Positions 11,571 through 22,953 of a DNA stretch of 64,000 bases are shown here, in pieces. The notes below the pieces were generated by a model that saw nothing but the letters and a program-made list of their open reading frames with translations, ran no database searches and was not told the origin of the DNA. Position numbers and translations under genes: made by a program. Every line of letters begins with the position of its first letter. Positions within the stretch are counted from its first letter, which is position 1. The stretch comes from Colocasia esculenta (Eukaryota; Streptophyta; Magnoliopsida; Alismatales; Araceae), in contig CM024758.1 in assembly GCA_014218235.1 (NCBI GenBank), positions 96,819,698 to 96,883,697 of the forward strand, read 5' to 3'.

Positions 11571-14500
11571 TGTAACGACCCTCTTCATACCGGTACGATT
11601 ATACCAATACCCATCGGTACAAAGGGCGTCATTATAGTGGGATAATAACCCAGCATTAAACGATAGGTTGATATGTACATGAATAACAAATGATTATAGC
11701 GGAAATAAAAGAAATAATGCATTCTCATTCCATCATCATCACACATTCCACAGTGTATATAGCAAGAGAAAGAAATGATAATGTCCGCAGTATTACAATT
11801 TTCAAAAGAACTACATTGTCAATTACATTGTCCATACAAATGACATTATTCATACTATGAAATATAACTACTAAAAAGTCTCCACAAGCAACTACTCCTC
11901 TTTTTCAGCGTCGATCTTTACTACACCTTCCTCAAGTGCGGAAACTCCTATCTCACCTGTACGCCGAAGCAAGTATGAGTCTAAAAGACCCAGCAAGCAA
12001 TCTAAAGACTCAACCTTACACATATCACACACATGTTAAACTACCAAACAATAAAGAAACACACGTTATCATTAAAACCATAACAATTTACATGGCACGT
12101 ACTTTATATAATTAACTACACATAAATCACCCAAACACGTTCCTAACTAACACATGCTCATATTAGATCATGGATAATAAACATACACCTTTACAAGCTT
12201 TCTACACTTAACATGTAACATGATTTAACAATCCAAACATTATCCATGTTATGGTACAACTCTACCAACTAGAGCATGGAGTTAAGCACAAAGTAAGGAG
12301 CAACCTAGCATGATATCTATTCATATTTCACATGCACTTTTCATATTCAATTCACATTTTCATTTGCTGTTTTAATATAAATAAATTACAATTACACATG
12401 ATATCACATTTTTATTAATTATGAATTGAAGGTTAAAACATATTCAAGTCGGTTGGCAACTATATACAATTTAAGCATTGAACTAGGTACTAATTGAATA
12501 GCATGTCTATCATCTAACTTAGACATTCTTTCATGTATTTATCACAATGATAATCACACTTTACTTGTTGTTTTGGCATGAGATAACACAATCACATGAA
12601 TTTACACTTGTTCACATGCTATCTTATTCATTTAACAACTCCACATGCTCATCTTTCTCATTGTGCAATTTACATGCTTACATACATATATTCACATACA
12701 TTACTACATGGATGTTATTAAACTATTTAACATGATACCAAACATGATGTTACATCTAACATATTAACATATGAATGATATGGATATATGCCTTATTACC
12801 TTGGTTTTCACATGCAATCATGCTTTCATTAACATTTACTCTCCATTACACATCATTTCACACATTCTTCACATCGTTTACTCTTGCACTTTTACTTACC
12901 ACATATCACATCACTTTCACTTACCACGTGCCACATTCACATGCCACTTTACACTTTATTCATATTTTATCACTTAAGTTACTGTGACACATAGTCCTAA
13001 CTACTATCTAGAGGACGCACACACCCATATCACATAGCACATCATACATCACTTGACACACACCCGCCACCTGGGGAATCTAGTGGCGAATCTTGGTAAC
13101 TGCGCAGACCGGGAGAAGCCCTCTCCACCGTATCTAGTGGTACTTATCCATCTCTATGGTTTCATCCTAATGCCCTTAATATATTTCATAACGTTGAGCC
13201 TTCCATAGGGACTTTTCTATGGTACAACTCTCAGATCTCTATGGTAGCAGCGTCAATCTTGGCCCAATTTTACATTAAGCACATTTCATATTTCGTCTCG
13301 TTTTACTCACACTTAATTCACACTTAATCCTTTTTGCACATGCACTTTGAATAATAATCCCATTTCAGGTTATAGAGTTTAATCTTACTGTTCAACAATG
13401 ATAAATAACTCAAAACAATATACTAATCATGCTATTATACTAATTTTACATGATTACAACTAACATGCTCATTATGATTAAATTTCACATGTTATAATAC
13501 AAACAGTACCTACGGTTGTCACATCAGTACCAATTTTTATCACATGCTACATACAGTTAGTATATCACATATTAAATTTTCCAAATTTTTATGAACAATA
13601 ATTCAAATTTTAGTAATAAGAAAGAATTTAGGCATATTACTCAAGAATTTCACTTAATTAGATTTCACAGTGAACAGTAGTGTCTAACAATTTCAAGCAT
13701 GAAAACAGTCATCATACTAATAAGGAAAATTTATAAAACCCTAACATACAGCAAATCTAATTATTTTGGTTAAACATAGATAAACCATGCTTCTCTCATT
13801 AATACAGAATTTTGATAATTAACACTATGTACAGAAATTCAAAATATCCTCATGATATGACCTAATGACTGACCCTGACCACATACAATTTTTTACAGCA
13901 TGCATATACATCCAGAAGTCCAAATAACACATTTTAGAGATCAAGCAGTACACTTTTAGAACCCTGAAGAATTTGGCAACACAGTGTGTGCCGCCAACTG
14001 TGTAAACGGCACAGTCTGGTGCCGCCAACACAGAAACTTGGCGGCACAATATGTGGCCACCAACTTCCTGTCTGCAGACCATGCAGACAACACACAAATG
14101 CAAGGGAAATTTGCAGGTTCCAGGACACGAGGAAAATTCCCGAAAAAATGCTAGGACCTAAGGGGACATGAGTAGGGTTGACCTCCATAGGTTACTTGCC
14201 TCCAAATAAATCCATAGAGATCAAATCTTGCCGAAGAAGCCCTCCTCGGCCCAGCCAAGAAGATGCTTAAATCCTCTTCAGATCCGATTCTTCTGTTGAT
14301 GTAGATTGATCCTCGGAGTTGGGGATGCTTCTTCTATGTATGGACTATCCTCCAGTCGATGTAGATCTCCAGAAAACTCCTCCAGTCGCCGGATCCTGCT
14401 CTCTAAAGATCATCTTTTCTCCACAAAGGTTCTAGGGTTTCACAAAGGCCAAGACTTAATCTGGCCGGAATAGGGTGATTTTATAGAGCTAGGTAGTTTG

Positions 14501-15202
14501 GTACGCATTAGGGTAGGTCTCCTACGTTATAGATGGGTTTCATAAACTGGAACCGGACGAAATGCAGGCATTACCAAATCTGAAACCATCACACTACTGG
14601 GAACTTGGCATCCACGTATGGTGCGCCAACAGGGGGGTTGGCATCCATCGATCTGGATGCCAACTCCTCCTGGCCAGGCAGTTACGACAGGCATGTTGTC
14701 GCCAATTGGGATTTCGGCCAGAACAGAGACATACGTCCAAAACAAATACATAATTTCATTACAAACATTTTAATGGTTACGAAGATGAGTAGATATTATA
14801 TGCACATGGTTAAACTATACATATATACGTTTCACAACATAATTACATAAACATGCACGAATTTAAATAAATATAACATGTACATCGATAGTTAGATAAC
14901 GCATGCACATTTAAATATATACATGTATGAAAAATAACTCATATGCACTTACAAGGTATACAACAATACTTACCTATCATATGCTCAGCCTTACTTAAAT
15001 ACAACATGAACAGTATTTAAATAAGTACATCATGTACAAAATTAGCTTATTACCAATATTTGCAGAAAACAATATATATACCTACGTATGCACATGAGTG
15101 ATTTAATAATTAGAATATGCAGAAATTTAATATACACTATATACATAACAAGTAAATACCACATGTACAATATAAAATGAATAAAAAATTTAGGGTCTCA
15201 CA
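11571..15202 (-). mobile_element. Solo LTR4, same family as element A
   Basis: This 3632-bp insertion has perfect AAGGT target duplications (11566-11570 and 15203-15207). On the minus strand it starts TGTGAGACCC and ends GAGGGTCGTTACA, corresponding to A's TGTAAGGCCC...GGTCGTTACA, and it has nearly A's LTR length. No primer binding site, polypurine tract or coding domain is present, so it is a solo LTR. A GTGCCGCCAAC/TTGGCGGCAC word cluster lies at 13988-14047. Confidence 0.88.
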
Positions 15203-15422
15203 AAGGTCAACGCGTTGAAGAAACAAGCCACGATATGAACGCATCCCACCACCACGTCACAACATGACACGTCGAATAGGCCTGCTGTTAAATAACTTGT
15301 CCAGCCCCTCAATGCCTTCCCTGATAATGCATCACCATGGTTGTCGAGTTACTAGTCTAAAGGCAAACCCAAGATGCGCATCCGAAAGGGTCAGCCACTC
15401 ATACCACATGGGGGGGGAGTAT
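15203..15422. other. Old host sequence E1, segment 2
   Basis: A 220-bp piece lies between solo LTR4 and element B, with no recognisable coding. Its last four bases, GTAT, are repeated after element B. Confidence 0.6.
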
Positions 15423-18366
15423 TGTAACACCCCGAAAATTTAGTGATTTAAAAACTTTGGAAATAAAGGAGGATAAATTAAATAAACATATTAGAGAGAC
15501 TTCCAACACCATGTATTATGACCCATTAACAAGATTGGGCCAATAGAGCACATTTGGCCTAAGGATATAAATAAACTAGGATAGGAAATTTCCCAGAAAT
15601 TCGTGTATGTAATTATGCCATAATTGGAGAGGGAAGTTAGGGTTAAAATTAAGGTATTAGTCATGCAAGGTAAGCCAAAACTGAACCCAACCCCAATTGG
15701 TGGTTTCCTAAACCGTTGCTACCTCTTTTGGGTGAGAGAATCCCAGATTTTGTGGAAAGTGGGAAACAGAACTCGTAGCCCCTTTCCTAGTCCCGTTAGG
15801 ACTCTTAACTACACCCTAAAACTATAAGAACTCGTCCCTAAACTTGGGGAAGGTTTAGCAACAAGTTGGGTCGAGAGAGTAGCAAGTTTGGAGCGCTGGG
15901 GAAGTGGAGAACGGCTGGGGAAAATTGTAGTCTTCCTCAACCTCGCTCGACATCAACTCAGAAATCTTCAGAGAGTTCTTAGCATTCAAAGGTAGGTGTT
16001 CTCGGGCCAAGATTAAAGAAAACCAACACCATCATGTAGATCTTCGAGTCTAGGATCATTTTCACTTGGTTTGACTCAATTTCATGGAGTATACATTGCG
16101 TATTCGTAGTTTTCCCTAAGTCGTGCACAGTTAGGGATTTTCCTGTTCTTCTTATTAGGCACATGATTCGAGACCGAATTGACTAAACTTTCTTCACAAA
16201 GTTCTTCTACTCAAAGTAATGATCATCTTTTATGTTGGATGTTTTGTCCAAAAGTCTATTGTTAGAGAGTTATGAGCATGGCAAGAGAGTCTCTGCATGA
16301 TACTGCGATTTCGGGTTGCACTTAGCTTTATGTTCTTCACCTTTTTTCTCAGGATTTAAGACCGAATTTGATCAAACTCCCAACATCAACGTTCTTCTAC
16401 TAGTTGTCCAAGTCATCTTTCATGTTGAACATTTTGTCTAAATGTCATTCTTAGGGAGTTATAAGTGGGGTAAGTAAATTGCTGCATGAGATGTGTGTTC
16501 GGGTTACACTTGACTATGGGTTTTGTTCTGGGAGGGCCTCTAGTGTCGACAGTACTTGAGCTAGTGTCGACACACTATCCCAAAACAGCCAAAAGGTGTT
16601 CTGGGAAGGCCTCTAGTGTCGACACTACTTGAGCTAGTGTCGACACTGTCCCAGATTGGCCAGAAGGTTTTCTGGGAGCTGTCTCTAGTGTCGACACTAC
16701 CTGATCTAGTGTCGACACTACTTGACCTTTTTGCCTTGTTGAAGCACTGTGTCGACACTACCTGAACTAGTGTCGACACTACTTGACCTTTTTGCTTGTA
16801 TTTGAAGCACTGTGTCGACACTACCTGAACTATTGTCGACACTACTTGACCAGTGCATTATTTTGTCTTTTGTTTGAAGCATTGTGTCGACACCAGTAAG
16901 GGTGTGTGTGACACTACCCTTACAAAAAAATTACATAATTTGGGTCTGATCATTTCATGATGTCTACTAGCATGTGCATGATGTTATATGGTATACATGG
17001 ACCTAAAATAAATCAACCCATTAAAAAATAGTAATGATATGAATACGATTCTAATGTGTAATTGTGATTGATCTTATGTCCATTGGATTATCTTGTGATC
17101 TTGCTTATTGTCAATTGATATGATAAGAATATGATATGAATGTGGGGATGAATACATGTTGGTATGGAGTTTCTAGTGGAGTTAATGTCATAATTTGCAT
17201 ATGAGTTTCAATAGTGTTTTTCGATGTTCAAATAATCATTTGTCAATTTCATACATTATAGGAAAGATCCGTAACTCGTCACTTACATATTTGCACGAAC
17301 AGGCACACCTTCTTGGGAAATTGAGAGCACATGTTCTGCATATGATTTGTCTTTTGAAACATCCTCATGTCAAGACATTAATGAATTATGAAACATAAGA
17401 TACATCGTTATCCTGCCTTGTTCTCTTGAGCTATTTGTCATACCTTGACTCTATGAATGATCATGTTTCTTTTACTACGAGCTTGTTATTGAAACTCTGT
17501 GGCCATAATATGAATCTGTTTGTTCGGCACAACGTGGGACTCCGGTCCAAATTTGAACCAATGCCTGTGCAATAGGGGCCCTATCTGGTCCTGAGGAGGA
17601 GCACCCCAACGTACATTTTAACCGTGGGAGTATGGACTTGTGGTGCGTGGCATGGCACTGATACGATATGCAAGATTTGTGTGAATGTGCCTTTGTTTGA
17701 TATGATAAGTCTGATGTGATCTGATATGATATGATTTATATGATACGTCTGATCATGTGAACGCATGATATCTGTCTGAATATAGCCAATCTCTTTGATA
17801 CGATTCTATTCTTGAAATATCTGTCCACTGTATATATGCAACTCGACATTGATCTGAAATGATATCCGTTCTACTTTGCTATTCGATCTGTTAGTATTGC
17901 ATGCATTGTCATCATGTTCATATCTTGCCTTTTAAAATGTTAATCATGTATACTAGTGCCGCACCATATTGAGATGTAAATCCTACTGAGCTAGTTCGCT
18001 CACCCTATCATCCTACCCTTTTTCAGGAAGTGATGAAGAACCAGTGGAGTCCGATGGGGCAGGACAAGAGTGATGAGCACCCTCCATATGAGTCGATGAT
18101 AGTTTAGTAATAGACAATGAGTAGTCTATGCAATAGTTAACTTTTCTGGAAGTTTTATTTGAATAATGGACCTTTAGTTTGTTCTTTCTTCATGTAAGGT
18201 TGTATCTAGTTGAATGGAATGAATAAAGTATACTTTTGGTGATCATAATTTAGCCTCAAATGTGTTATTATTCAATTGTGACTCTGCGTTACTCAACTGT
18301 GATACGCCTGTTTGTATCGTTCACATCCCCGGTATTTATTCCACTACTAAATGTCGAGGCGTGACA
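15423..18366 (+). repeat. Element B 5' LTR
   Basis: The LTR is 2944 bp, starts TGTAACACCCCG and ends GAGGCGTGACA. A possible TATA box is TATAAATA at 15566-15573. The GTGTCGACAC array lies at 16543-16914. No gene is encoded; short open frames in both LTR copies are incidental. Confidence 0.92.
16543..16914. repeat. Paired GTGTCGACAC palindrome array, B 5' LTR
   Basis: Palindromes start at 16543/16564, 16616/16637, 16688/16709, 16749/16770, 16812/16833 and 16884, with a decayed partner near 16905. The five complete pairs are each exactly 21 bp apart. Gaps from one pair to the next are 52, 51, 40, 42 and 51 bp. Two copies (16543 and 16833) have one changed base. The context TTCTGGGA...GCCTCTA recurs in the first units but not in the later ones. 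Confidence 0.9.
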
Positions 18367-18368
18367 GT

Positions 18369-18380
18369 TGGTATCAGAGC
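18369..18380 (+). promoter_or_regulatory. Element B primer binding site
   Basis: TGGTATCAGAGC starts two bases after the LTR end. It is complementary to the 3' end of plant initiator Met-tRNA, the standard primer for this group. Confidence 0.92.
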
Positions 18381-18551
18381 CTTAAACTTTAGGGTCCAAG
18401 GGAATAAGAACATAGAATGGAAACTAGATCACACGAGTCAAAATCTGTCGTACCTAATGTGAGCTTGGGTAGAACCATGGGAATGGAAGTCACATGTGAT
18501 ATATTTAGATGACTGACTTATATTATTATCTTGAAGGTACTTATTACCTTA

Positions 18552-19590
18552 ATGGCCGCTGAACGTGCCCAAGCTAGGGACATGCAACGAACAATACAGA
18601 ACTTGACTCAGGCTATCCTACAAGCCACCTAAGGTGGAGGTAATCGTGGAGCCGGTGATCTCCATCGGAATTTTCAGAATATGGATCCACATAGGTTTGG
18701 AGGGAGTACTAACCCAGATGTTGCTGAACACTGGGTTAAGGAAATGAAAGGATATTCAGGGTCATGCAATGCACGGACCAGAACAAAGTCTACTGGCGAC
18801 TTTCCAATTGAAAAAGGATGCCAGGCATGGTGGGAGTTGGGTAGAAGCAACATTAAATGGCCAGCAACTAACATGGGCTCAGTTCATTGAGCAATTCAAC
18901 ACCAAGTACTTTTCTGAGAGGGTCCAAGAACGGAAAGCAGCCGAATTTGCGGCTTTGAAGCAGAGAGGACTCAATGTGGCTGAGTATGAGGCCCAATTCT
19001 CTCATCTGTCCCGATATGTTGTTCACTTAATGGGACAGAAAGGATGAAGGTGAAACGCTTTCTGAATGGCTTTAGGCCCCAGTTCATCACTCAACTGGCG
19101 CTAATGGACATTCAAACCTATGCTGACATGGTAAAGAAGGCTCAGTTACTGGAAGATGCCATGGAGACTGCTGAAAGAATTATGGGAAGGCCGCGAAAAG
19201 GGAGCAAGTGTCTTCTACAGGAAGGTATCAGCCGACCATTAGGAAGAAAAGGCCCAGTGGCGGAGTAAATGAACCAGCTGATAAAAAGCCAAAGGAGTTA
19301 GGTAAGCAGATAGTGGTGGCAACGGAGAAAGGTGCAAACACTGTGACAAAGCTAGTCACCGGTCTGAACAATGCTGGAGGAGCGCAAGGGAGATGCCTGC
19401 GTTGTGGTAGTCGTGACCATAGGATCTCGGACTGCCCAATACTGAAAGACAAGCTCCTCAGGACAAGCGTCCGAATGGACAGAAGAGGCAAGGCCGATTG
19501 CAAGCTATCCAGGAACCAGAAGCTGCTGAAGAAGGAGGTATCGTGGAAGGTACACTCACTATTCTTCCCGACCCGCATATGTTCTCTTTG
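18552..19590 (+). pseudogene. Broken gag of element B
   Basis: The first ATG after the leader is at 18552. An early TAA lies near 18630, in ...CAAGCCACCTAAGGT. The frame then shifts around 18770 and again near 19045. The recognisable gag core lies at about 18800-19240, including WAQFIEQFNTKYFSE and the ALKQRGLNVAEYEAQF region. A CCHC knuckle is intact at 19394-19435 (C-X2-C-X4-H-X4-C). The product would be the nucleocapsid/capsid protein. At least three lesions make it non-functional. Confidence 0.85.
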
Positions 19591-22500
19591 ATACAGGAGC
19601 TACGCATTCCTTTATATCTCAAACATTTGTTGATACCCTACCTGTGAAAACCGTCCCAATGAAATCCGGATAGTTGTGTCAACCCCGATTGGTCCTGGCA
19701 CCAATCTTACAAACATATACCCTCTAGTGAAGTGTTGATTGAAACTCAAAACCTACCAGCAAATTTAATATGTATGGATATGGAGGGGTATGATGTGATA
19801 CTGGGAGCAAACTGGTTGTCTGAACATGGGGCTAGTATCAACTGCAGGAGAAGTCGGGTAACCTTTAGCCATTACCCAAAACTAGTGTTCACAGGGGATA
19901 GAAACCGCAGAGAGTGTCACTTATTTCTGCACTACAAGCCAAAAGGATGATGAGGAAAGGTTGTATGGCCTTTCTTGCTGCTGTTGTCATCACGAAGAAG
20001 GAGGTCAAAGTTGAGGACATCCATGTTGTCAGCGAATACGCTGATGTTTTTCCAAAAGATTTGCCAGGAATTCCTCCTGAGCGAGACGTCGATTTTACCA
20101 TCGAGTTGGCCCCTGGAGCAGCACCAGTATCCAGGGCACCATATAGAATGTCCCCGCAGAACTGAAGGAATTAAAAGAGCAACTGATGGAACTGTTAGAG
20201 AAGGGTTTCATCCGATCGAGTACATCGCCATGGGGTGCACCTGTCCTCTTCGTCAAGAAGAAAGATGGGTCGATGAGGCTATGTATAGATTACAGACACC
20301 TAAATTCGTTAACCATCAAGAACAAATACCCTTTGGCAAGGATTGATGAGTTGTTTGACCAATTATCTGGAGCTAGATACTTCTCTAAAATAGATCTCAG
20401 ATCCGGTTATCATCAATCGAGGATCAAAGGAGAAGACATTCGCAAGACAGCCTTCCGAAGCAGATATGGGCATTATGAATTCATTGTTATGCCTTTTGGA
20501 CTAACGAATGCCCCTGCAGTTTTCATGCAGTTGATGAATAGCATTTATCGCCCATATCTTGATAAATTTGTGGTGGTATTCATCGATGATATATTGATCT
20601 ATTCCAAGACGAAGGAAGAGCATAAGGAGCATTTGAGGATCTCATTACAGATTTTAAGGGAGAATAAATTATATGCCAAGCTAAGCAAATGTGAATTTTG
20701 GCTTGAGGAGGTATCCTTTTTAGGACATGTGGTAACCAAGGATGGTATCGCTGTTGATCCATCAAAGGTTGAGGCTGTGCTGAAATGGGAAAGACCGACA
20801 AGCGTCATAGAGATCAGGAGCTTTCTAGGATGGCAGGATATTATCGAAGATTTATAAAGGATTTCTCAAAGATTGCAGTGCCATTAACCAAGCTGACCCG
20901 GAAGGAAAGCCGTTTGTGTGGACCGATGAATGTGAAGAGAGTTTTAACAACTTGAAGAAGTGTCTGACTACTGCTCCTGTCCTCGCCTTACCCACTGAAG
21001 AGGGAGGATTTGAAATTTATTCAGATGCTTCTGGAACAGGTCTGGGATGCGTCTTAATGCAACAAGGGAAGGATAGCATATGCCTCAAGACAGTTGAAGA
21101 TCCACGAAGTGAACTACCGGTTCATGACCTGGAGTTGGCAGCTGTAGTATTCGCCTTGAAAATTTGGAGGCATTATATCTATGGTGAGCATTTAAGGTCT
21201 TTTCTGACCACAAGAGTTTGAAATACTGTTCTCACAAAAGGAGCTTAACATGAGACAAGAAGGTGGTTAGAGTACCTTAAGGACTTTGACTTTTCCATTC
21301 AGTATCACCCTGGGAAAGCCAATGTAGTGGCAGATGCTTAAGTAGACAACCAGGAGCTATGCTAGCTAGTATGATGCTGGGCGAATGGAAGTTACTGGAG
21401 CAATTTGCAAGCTTGAACTTAGACATGGGAAAGAAGGAAAAACAAGTAATGATCTCCAATCTCCGATACAATCCGATCTACTGACCGAAATCAAGAAGAA
21501 ACAGGGAGAGGATCCATTCTTAGTTGAGATCAGGGAGAAGTTAGAACAAAAACCTGACTTCACACTATCAGCTGAGGGAAGATTACTATTCCGAGGTAGA
21601 ACATGTGTCCCTGATCATGGAGAGCTCAAGAAGAGGTTATTAAATGAAGCTCACCAGTCCAAGTACACGATTCATCCTGGAGCAACAAAGATGTACCAAG
21701 ACTTGAAAAGGTCGTACTGGTGGCCAAACATGAAGAGGGATGTGGCCGATCACGTATCGTACTGTTTAACATGCATGAATGTCAAGGCCGAGCATTTCCG
21801 TACAGCTGGTGGACTGCTACCACTAGAAATCCCAGAATGGAAATGGGACAGCATCGGTATGGACTTTATCATGGGATTGCCTAAGTCTAGAGGTGGTATG
21901 GATGCGATTTGGGTAGTAGTTGATCGTTTGACTAAGTCGGCTCATTTCTTGCCGATTAAGAGTACTTGGTCTGTGGATGTATTGGCTGCACTATATGTTA
22001 AGGAAGTAGTTAGATTGCATGGGGTTCCATCTAGCATAATATTGGATCGAGACCCTAGATTTACTTCACACTTCTGGAAGGGATTGCAAGCAGCAATGGG
22101 TACTAAACTAAATTTTAGTACTGCCTTCCATCCTCAGACTGATGGATAAACCAGAGGACCAATCAAATTGTGGAAGATAGGCTTCGTGCTCTGGTGCTAG
22201 ATTTTAGAGGGCGATGGGATGATCAGTTGTACCTGATGGAGTTTGCATATAACAACAGCTATCAGGCAAGTATCAAGATGGCTCCATTTGAAGCCTATAT
22301 GGCAGGAGTTGCAGATCACCCCTTTGCTGGGAAGAGGTTGGGGAGAACCAATAAGTTGGACCCGACTTAGTTGAGGCGACTGTCAGAAAGGTGCAGATTG
22401 TCAGGGAACGTCTGAAGATAGCACAATCCAGGCAGAAGAGTTATGCAGACAAGAGAAGGAGAGAACTAGAATTTTGGTTGGCGAGCATGTTTTCTTGAAG

Positions 22501-22915
22501 GTCTCACCTTCAAGGGGAATTCAAAGATTTGGGATCAAAGGAAAGTTGAGTCCCAGATTTATAGGGCCATTTGAAATTTTGGAAAGGATTGGTCAGGTGG
22601 CGTATAGACTTGCACTACCTCCACAGCTGGTGAATGTGCATAATGTGTTCCACATATCCATGCTGAGGAAGTATTTATTCAATGCCGACCAAGTAATCAA
22701 CCATGAAGACTTGGAGATTCGGGAGGACCTAACTTATGAAGAGAAGCCGATCAAACTGTTGGATCAGAAGATTCAACGACTCAGGAATTGTACCATACCT
22801 ATGGTGAAGGTCCATGGAGTCGAGAGGGAGTTACCAATGCTACCTGGGAAACAGAGGAAAGAATGAAGAAAAACCACCCAGAACTATTCTCATGTACGAA
22901 CTACACCATTACGTG
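19560..22915 (+). pseudogene. Broken pol of element B (PR-RT-RH-IN-chromo-like)
   Basis: The protease active site D-T-G-A is at 19590-19601. RT runs about 20060-20840, with PWGAPVLFVKKKDGS and the catalytic FIDDIL (Asp pair 20585-20590). RNase H follows at about 20900-21340 with SDASGTGLGCVLMQQG. Integrase has its HHCC zinc region near 21650-21775, the first Asp in GMDFIMGL near 21860 and the second in LDRDPRF near 22045. At about 22147 a TAA and a one-base loss strike where the DDE glutamate should be. A chromodomain-like tail ends near 22900. Frame breaks near 19670, 20160, 20840, 21090, 21220 and 22150 rule out a working polyprotein. Confidence 0.9.
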
Positions 22916-22940
22916 TAAATTTGGGGACCAATTTTTTTTT

Positions 22941-22953
22941 AAGTGGGGAAGGA
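22941..22953 (+). promoter_or_regulatory. Element B polypurine tract
   Basis: AAGTGGGGAAGGA directly precedes the TG of the 3' LTR. One T interrupts the purine run. Confidence 0.8.

Noticed and set aside
15405..15422. G-run before B 5' LTR as a polypurine tract
   Set aside because: B has its own tract at 22941-22953. This run lies in the target sequence and is followed by GTAT, the target duplication.
16543..16914. Palindrome arrays as CRISPR-like repeats
   Set aside because: Plant DNA, repeats of 10 bp, no constant repeat/variable spacer structure of CRISPR size, no cas genes, and the arrays sit in LTRs and are duplicated with them.
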